NCBI GenBank assembly: GCA_026120185.1
Contig: JANUWF010001783.1
Span: 775,001-839,000, forward strand
DNA length: 64,000 bases
Direction: 5' to 3'
DNA from: Voacanga thouarsii
Lineage: Eukaryota > Streptophyta > Magnoliopsida > Gentianales > Apocynaceae
Below are positions 58,003 to 64,000 of the stretch, one piece after another (the first letter of the stretch is position 1; every line of letters starts with the position of its first letter). A model generated the notes under the pieces. That model saw nothing but the letters and a program-made list of their open reading frames with translations. It was not told the DNA's origin and searched no databases. The position numbers and the translations under genes are program-made.

Positions 58003-59142
58003 GAAATCAAAAGGGATTCACCTTGTGTCCTAACTAGACTCTTTCCGTTTACAACTGTTCAACCACCGTTTCCACCGTTTTCAACGTTCCATTGGCCGTT
58101 TACCAATAAACTTAAACAAAACATCATTTTAGGGTCAAATTGTGTTCGGTCAAAAAATAGCCGATGGTTAGCCGACGTGCAACTTACGTGCCCAACGGTT
58201 AGGCAACGTCCAACTGACGTTTAGCCGACGGGGTCGACGGTTAAGGAAAACGTTTAACTTTCACGTCATTTTTTCATTGTTTGATCAATTCTTTCATTTT
58301 ATTTTTTCCACATCCTTTCTCCTTTCATGTAAAAGGGATTCAGTTCATATTTTCCCTTTATTTCATCCAAAATCACACAATTAATCATTCATAAGTTCAT
58401 CTATTTTCGGACTTATTTTTTTGGAATTTCACTGTTTGACACATGATTTTGTTTTGGACTTAACTTTCAATCCATAACTCCGTTTTAGCTCTATGATATA
58501 CCAAAATGACCATAAGATTCTTAAATTTAATTTTGTTTAGGCCTTTTTTAGAGTTTTGGTTCCTGTGACATGCTACTGGGCAAAAATAGTTGCAGTAGTT
58601 TTGCTTCATTTCCACTATTTAGTCTTCACTTTGTTATCCTCTAGCCTTTAATACCTTGGAACCATTAATTCATTCAATTTTCATTCAAATAATCTTTAAT
58701 TCTGTAATTTTTAGATTCCAATAGCTCACAAGACTCATGCTTATTCAACACAAATTCACTTCTTCTAATCAAAAGCTAGTATAATTCATTTTTCCAACCA
58801 AGTAACTTCCATTTTCATTCTACTTTGGTCATCATCTCATCAACCAAAAGCAATCTTTCAAACTACCATGCATATTTAGTTCTTCCTCACACAAAACATT
58901 TTCCATAAACCTCCTTGGCAGCCGGCACACATAAGCATACACAAGGTTCATACACAAAGTTTACAAACCCTAATTTTTGATCTAGAATCAAGACATGAAA
59001 ATCATGTTTTCATTTTAAAACTCGTACCAAAATAATCAGCGTAATGAGATCTATAACTTTTATTCTTGAAGCATAGACTTTTACCTTATATGCAGGATCT
59101 CATAGCTTGATTTTGCTCCAAGAACTCCAAGAACATACCAAG

Positions 59143-59143
<1 letters not shown>

Positions 59144-59175
<32 letters not shown>
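59144..59175. repeat. (AC)16 microsatellite
   Basis: 32 bp of AC dinucleotides in the Tekay LTR, followed by a CT-rich stretch to 59260. Confidence 0.95.
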
Positions 59176-59177
<2 letters not shown>

Positions 59178-59982
59178 CTTTCTTTCTCTCTTTTATTCCT
59201 TTTTCTCCCTATTTTTCTCTAGCTTTTCTTTCATTTTCTTTCTCTCTTCTTTCTCTATTCCTTATGCATGAATTTCTTGCTGAAATTCAGCTCCTCAACT
59301 ACCATTCTTAGTCCAAATTGGTGACCATTTGGTCACAAATTATGGGTTATCCGCCACGTGTTGTAATTCATTCATCCACTATTTTTTTATTTATTTTGTA
59401 AAACTTATTTGATAAGCTTTATCTTATATGAAATCTTGTACAACCTCTCATAATGTGACACATGTCCCTATCCACCAATCACATAGTACCACACGTCCAA
59501 GTTTTATCCACATTTCTAATTTTTCTTAGAAATGACCAAAATCGGGTCCGAAATAAAAAAATATTATATTTCACCATTCAACTCTAAAAATTTCACTGAA
59601 TGCATTGGTAATACTTAAATTCTTCTGTTCCTTCTCTATTTGACCAAATTTGCGGCCAAAGTCGCGGGCACGGTCAAAATGACAAAAATGCCTCTGGTGA
59701 CCCGGATAGCATAATTCACACCAAAACCTGCGTTTCATTGCATTGATTAATTTCTCTTCTCAGCGTATAATCAAATTCTTATTTTATTAACAATAGTAGC
59801 CTTTCGAAGATTTAAGGTATGGGTAGAACAAATCCAATAATTACACCCGAATCCCGACAAAATATTATTATACCAAAATATTCGTCTCATTACAGCGATA
59901 ATATTTTGTTCTAGCCATTGATATAAATTCTTATCCTATTACAAATGGTAGCCAATCGAAGATAAAGATGTGAGGTATTATA

Positions 59983-59994
59983 TTCTCCCTTCCT
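59983..59994 (-). other. Polypurine tract of second Tekay element
   Basis: - strand AGGAAGGGAGAA immediately before the LTR start TATAATACC (G of TG changed to A). Preceded on the - strand by the TTTCGAGGACGAAATTTT sequence that typically closes Tekay pol. Confidence 0.85.
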
Positions 59995-59999
59995 TACAA

Positions 60000-60402
60000 A
60001 AATTTCGTCCTCGAAATTGACTTACACCTGGAGTAAATCAGGATACTTTTTCAACATCTTTGCTTTCGTTTCCTAAGTTGGATCTTGCATAGGATGATGA
60101 TTCTACAATACTTGTACAAGTGGAATTTTCTTATTCTGCACACCCTTTTCAGTATACTCTAAGATCTTAATTAACTTTTCCCCATACTTCAAGCTTGGAG
60201 TTATCTCGAAAAGCTCTTCATTTAAAATTTGTGCGGGATCGGCTACATATTTCTGAAGTTGGATAACATTGAGTACATCGAGAATACTTTGAAGCGCTAC
60301 TGGTAACTTTAATCGATAGGTCACCTTCCTAATCCTCTCGACAATAGGGAATGGTCCAACGTACCTAAATGCCAATTTCTTTTCTTGTCCTTTGATTCCC
60401 AA
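60000..60402 (-). pseudogene. Integrase C-terminus and chromodomain, second Tekay element
   Basis: FRYVGPFPIVERI, then VALQSILDVLNVIQLQKYV (family: HPVFHVSML), NEELFEITPSLKYGEK, ILEYTEKGVQNKKIPLVQVL, a stop where Trp is expected, then NHHPMQDPT, another stop, and KMLKKYPDLLQV. Same tail domain as at 26076-26527, from a different copy. Confidence 0.88.
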
Positions 60403-60727
60403 TTGTCATTGCAGAGTTAACTTCAAGAATACATGATTTCCTTCAATAAATTCCAAATCCCTCCTACGTTGATCCGCATAACTTTTCTGTCTACTCTGAA
60501 CTGTTTCCAGCTTAGTTTTGATCATCTCCACAGCCTGTAGAACTTTTCAAGATCGAAGACATCTTATTCACCCGTTCTTTGTCCTAGGCAACATTTCTTT
60601 TCATATAGCGCTTTAAATGGGGCTATTCCAATTCGTATGCAAATTCTGCACATACTAAATTATCAACCCGCTTAGTTCTAAAATATAAAGTGAAAGCCCA
60701 TAACATATCTTCTAAAATCTTATTCAT

Positions 60728-61223
60728 TCATTTAGTCTGCCTATCTGTTTGTGGGTGTGCTGCTGTACTGAGCTTTAAGGTTGTCCCATATTTCTGCTGC
60801 AATTTAGTCCAAAACTCTGTAGTAAATCTAGGATTTCGATCCAACACAATATTAGAGGGTACTCCATGAAGTCTAGTCACTTCTTCCACATATATTTTAC
60901 TTAACTTCTCTAAAGAATCCCGTTGATTAATAAGGATAAAATGAGCGGACTTAGTCAGTCGATCCACTATCACCCATATAGTATCTCGTTGTCCTATTGC
61001 TATGGGTAATCCCATAATGAAATCCATAGTAATTTCATCCCATTTCCATGATAGAGTAGGCAATGGCTGTAGTAACTCTCCAGGTCATTGCTGATCGGCT
61101 TTCACTTGCTAACAAGTTAAGCATCGATCTACAGAGTTTGAAATATCCTTTTTCATACCGATCCACCAATAATGTTGTTTTAAATCCTGATACATCTTTA
61201 TGGCTCCTGGATTGATGGTACAC
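60728..61223 (-). pseudogene. Integrase core, second Tekay element
   Basis: WDEITMDFIMGLP (first catalytic Asp kept), DTIWVIVDRLTKSAHF, VLDRNPRFTTEFW (second Asp kept), AHPQTDRQTK. In the last motif the catalytic Glu of GQTER is Lys, the next codon is a stop at 60728-60730, and Gly is Arg. All three are single transitions. A zinc-finger relic lies upstream in 61035-61223. Confidence 0.9.
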
Positions 61224-61499
61224 TTACTCTGATGTGCTTCTGTTAAAATATCCTGTCTCATCGTAGATTACTTCAGAATACAGTACCGATCTTGGTATTA
61301 AAGCATTCCATCATTATTCCTTCGAAACTCACCTCCCCTTTTCTTCACTTCCTTTTGCATAAACTTTTGCAACTCTTCATCTTTATCTTGCTTGTCCTTT
61401 AACTGTTGTAGGAAAGTAGGTTGAATGGAAACACTACTTAGCCTTATTTGTCCATCTACTACAACGCTTCCAGTTCTGGGATTCGTAATATCCGAAGAG

Positions 61500-61960
61500 C
61501 TGATAAGTTCGCCTTCCTACTAAGGGCATCTGCTACTGTTTTTGCTTTTCTAGGATAATACTTAATTGGACACCGAAATTCTTCCAAAAATTCCACCCAC
61601 TGGCATTGTCTCATGTTCAAATCCTTTTGTGTAAAATATACTTTAAACTTTTGTGGTCGGTGAAAACCTCAAACTCAGCCCTATACAAATAATGTCTCTA
61701 TTTCTTATGAGCAAATACAATAGCTGCCTACTCTCAGTTATGTATAGGATAATTCTGCTCACGAGGTTCCAATTTTCTAGATATATAAGCTATCACCTCT
61801 CTTTCTTGTATTAATACTTCTCTTAATCTTTTCTTTGATGCATTCGTGTATACCTCATAAGGTTTATCCATCTTTGGCAATGCCAAATAGGAACATAATT
61901 TAACCACTTCTTCAGTTCTTGAAAACTTTTCTTACACTTCTCGGTCCAAACATAAGGAAC
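61500..61960 (-). pseudogene. RNase H, second Tekay element
   Basis: Read across frames on the - strand: KPYEVYTNASKKRLREVLIQ, REVIAYISRKLEPREQNYPIH, AIVFAHKK and FTDHKSLKYILHKRI-like stretches between 61900 and 61600. Conserved order, many shifts. The first catalytic Asp appears as TN (Asp to Asn). Confidence 0.75.
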
Positions 61961-62039
61961 TTTCTTTTGGGTGAATCGAGTCAAAGGTGAAGCTATCTTA
62001 GAAAATCCCTCAATAAACCTTTGATAATATCCTGCTAAT

Positions 62040-62900
62040 TCCAGAAAACTTCGTATTTCAGTTGGAGTCTTGGTCCGTTTCTAATTTGTCATCGCTTCGA
62101 ATTTCGCAGGGTCTATTGTAATCCCGTCTTTGGATATTACATGTCCCAAGAATACTACTTCTTGTAGCCAAAACTTACACTTACTGAATTTTACATTTAA
62201 TTTGGCCTTTCTTAACTTCCCTATGACTTTCTGAAGGTGTTGTTCAGGTTCTTAGGGATCTTTGGAGTTTACCAAAATGTCATCTATAAATATAACCACA
62301 AAATTATCTAAGTATGGCCAAAATGTCCAGTGCATTAAGTCCATAAAACAGTAGGGGCATTTGTAACACCAAAGGGTATCACCACAAACTCAAAATGCCC
62401 ATATCAAGTTTTAAGTGCAGTTTTCAGTATATTCTCTTTTTGAATCCAAACTTGGTAACATCCTTGCTTCAAGTCTAACTTTGAGAATCATCTTACTCTT
62501 TGTATCTGATCAAACAATTCATCAATCATGGGCAATGAATATTTATTCTTTACCGTTACTGCATATAACCCTCACAATTCTATATACATTCGTAATGACC
62601 CATCTTTTTTTCTTAACAAACAGTATAGGTGCTTCCCAAGTTGAAGTACTTGGCCGAATGAACCCTTGCTCCATATTTCCTGTACTTGTTTCTTAAGCTC
62701 CTGTAATTCTGTGGGTGCCATTCTATAAGGAGTCATTGAAATTGATTTTGCCGATGGCACTAGATCATTGGAAAACTCTACTTCTTTCTTCGGCGGTAAC
62801 TCCTTCAATTCTGTTAAAAAAACACCTAAATGCTTATTCACAATAGGGACATCTTCGAGTTCCTTAATCTCTTCTGGCTTATTAATTACATAGGCAAAGT
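62040..62900 (-). pseudogene. Reverse transcriptase, second Tekay element
   Basis: N-terminal part in the 62572-63114 frame (VFLTELKELPPKKEVEFSND, YRMAPTELQELKKQ, LLRKKDGSLRMYIEL). FIDDILV lies at about 62279-62290 with both aspartates intact, followed by LNVKFSKCKFWL and GHVISKDGITIDPAK near 62110-62200. Several frameshifts lie between. Confidence 0.88.
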
Positions 62901-63470
62901 ATTTAGTACCCCATTTTCTAATCATTTTTCGAGCCTTGAGTCTTGATATAAAAGCATTACTTTTCCTTTTAACCTCACCTACAAATTCCAATGTAGGTCT
63001 CCCAGGCCGACGAAAATGTACTACCTTATGTCTACAATTAACTTGAGCATGATGCTGAGATAACCAATCCATATCTAAGATAGCATCATAATCCCTTATG
63101 GGCAAACATACCAAATCTTCTCACAATATTTCATCTCCTACTAAGATCTTACAATTCCTATGTATTTTCTCACTATTTATTTGCTTTCCCAATGGGGTAC
63201 TGATAATTATTTCAGATGAAGTTTTTTCCCTTTTTATTCCCATAGAATTAAGAATGAATTGGCAACAAAAGAATGCGTAGATCTGATATCTACCAATACT
63301 TGAGCATTATGATCAAAATAAGGAGCGTACCTTCCACTACTATAGCATGGTTGTCCATCTTCTCTAATGTCACTACTCGAGCCTTCATTTGGGGTTTGAT
63401 GCATCCAGCTCTAGAAGTAGAAGCTTGTCTTAAGTTCCCTTCTCCTAGTTCTGACTTCTGTCCTTGATTG
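62900..63470 (-). pseudogene. Protease region, second Tekay element
   Basis: VLVDIRSTHSFVA near 63230-63280 (active-site D-S/T-G changed to D-I-R), then MVCLPIRDYDAILDMDWLSQHHAQVNC (63040-63110). The frame runs on into the RT N-terminus, as in a normal gag-pol. Confidence 0.85.
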
Positions 63471-64000
63471 TTTCTTCCAAGCTAACTCCATACTCCTGTC
63501 CTTTGAGGGTGAGGGCAACTGAAACTCTTATGTCCTACTTTTCCATTGTTAAAGCATCTAAAAGTGGGTTGTCCTCTAGTTGGGCCTCCCCTCATCTGCA
63601 TCTTCCTTTTCTTTTGCCATTGGTTCCCTCCAAATCTTTTCTGACTCATACCCCAAAATCCACTTCGATCTCTACTGCTTATATTCTCATTAACTCCAGT
63701 AATAGTCTTAAATAACTATTGGATAGTATCAGCCATCTTCTGGAAGGTCTGGTACATAGGGTGGTCTAAAGTTGTAAGGTGGGGACCTTCCACCTATGAC
63801 ACCTCCACTATCAGCTCAGAGTTATTTCGAGTAGTTCACTTAGGAGGCATATGTACAGTTCATAAGATTTTACTGATATAACAATGCAACACAGCTGAAA
63901 AGTAATCATAAAAATGGGCATAATGTATATGGCATAACATAACATATATCCATTCTTATTTATCACAAAGTCAGTACAAAATTTATGTGCCAAGCACACA
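63470..64000 (-). pseudogene. Gag C-terminus with zinc knuckle, second Tekay element (runs off window)
   Basis: CFNNGKVGHKSFSC at about 63518-63560 is a CCHC zinc knuckle whose second Cys position is Asn. Surrounding sequence is Arg/Gln-rich on the - strand (KRFGGNQWQKKRKMQM-type). The capsid part and 5' LTR lie beyond 64000. Confidence 0.8.

Larger units (their letters stand above)
52735..59982 (-). mobile_element. 3' LTR of second Tekay element (reverse, interrupted)
   Basis: The left border TGTAACACCCC is the reversed LTR 3' end; the right border GAGGTATTATA is the reversed LTR start, next to a polypurine tract. Without the two inserted solo LTRs and their duplications it is about 3.9 kb, the size expected. 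It includes a (TA)n tract (52837-52888), a (CA)n tract (59144-59175), imperfect ~55-bp repeats (55740-56200) and an ACGT/CCGTT-rich stretch (58030-58260). Confidence 0.8.

Noticed and set aside
62415..63715. + strand ORFs of 60-93 codons at 62415-63715
   Set aside because: Antisense to the protease/RT region of the second Tekay element; no independent motif.
1..64000. A host protein-coding gene or a defence/secondary-metabolism cluster
   Set aside because: Every recognisable coding stretch is a retroelement or LINE domain, and the remaining DNA is LTR, CACTA or simple repeat; I found no exon-intron structure supporting a host gene.

Overview
The window is a stretch of flowering-plant nuclear DNA made almost entirely of mobile elements. 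Evidence for a plant: Ty3/gypsy elements of the Tekay, Athila and Tat lineages with tRNA-iMet or tRNA-Asp primer sites, a CACTA transposon end, an RTE-type LINE and a plant mobile domain ORF. I see no intact host gene, rRNA, true tRNA, CRISPR array or bacterial-style operon. Nearly every coding region carries stops or frameshifts, so most are annotated as pseudogenes. The species cannot be named from the sequence; a eudicot is my guess.

Left part (1-29819): one decayed Tekay-type chromovirus on the + strand. It has a 5' LTR (visible from 1806 to 5524), an iMet primer site at 5527, an extra acidic ORF ahead of gag, then gag, protease, RT, RNase H and integrase with a chromodomain-like tail. 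A polypurine tract and a 3' LTR (26539-29819) follow. Five later arrivals sit inside it. Two are reverse-strand Tekay-like LTRs (1-1805 and 6086-10347) and one is an Athila-like solo LTR (2542-4069). The other two are non-autonomous elements with tRNA-Asp primer sites, one inside the other (15089-26075 containing 16661-22010). Where both borders are visible, short target-site duplications match and the old reading frame resumes exactly on the far side.

Middle (29820-36106): unclassified AT-rich DNA, a 110-bp direct repeat around an LTR fragment, a short ORF that may be pararetroviral or gag-like, a CACTA-like fragment, and an Athila-lineage remnant on the - strand. That remnant has a gag tail and an env-position ORF but no pol, and it shares 3' sequence with the two non-autonomous elements.

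Right-centre (36107-52132): a CACTA-type DNA transposon swollen to 16 kb. Inside it lie an 11-kb Tat-lineage retrotransposon (36365-47285, - strand, with an extra archaeal-type RNase H and an antisense plant-mobile-domain ORF), a 156-bp tandem array, AT/GT microsatellites and an RTE-type LINE (- strand).

Right (52133-64000): LTR remnants and the 3' LTR (52735-59982) of a second Tekay element on the - strand. This LTR is interrupted by two solo LTRs (53597-55319 and 56401-58002). The element's chromodomain, integrase, RNase H, RT, protease and gag tail run leftward from beyond position 64000.

What unites the window is serial nesting followed by decay. Most in-frame stops look like C-to-T or G-to-A changes, as expected of long-methylated heterochromatin.
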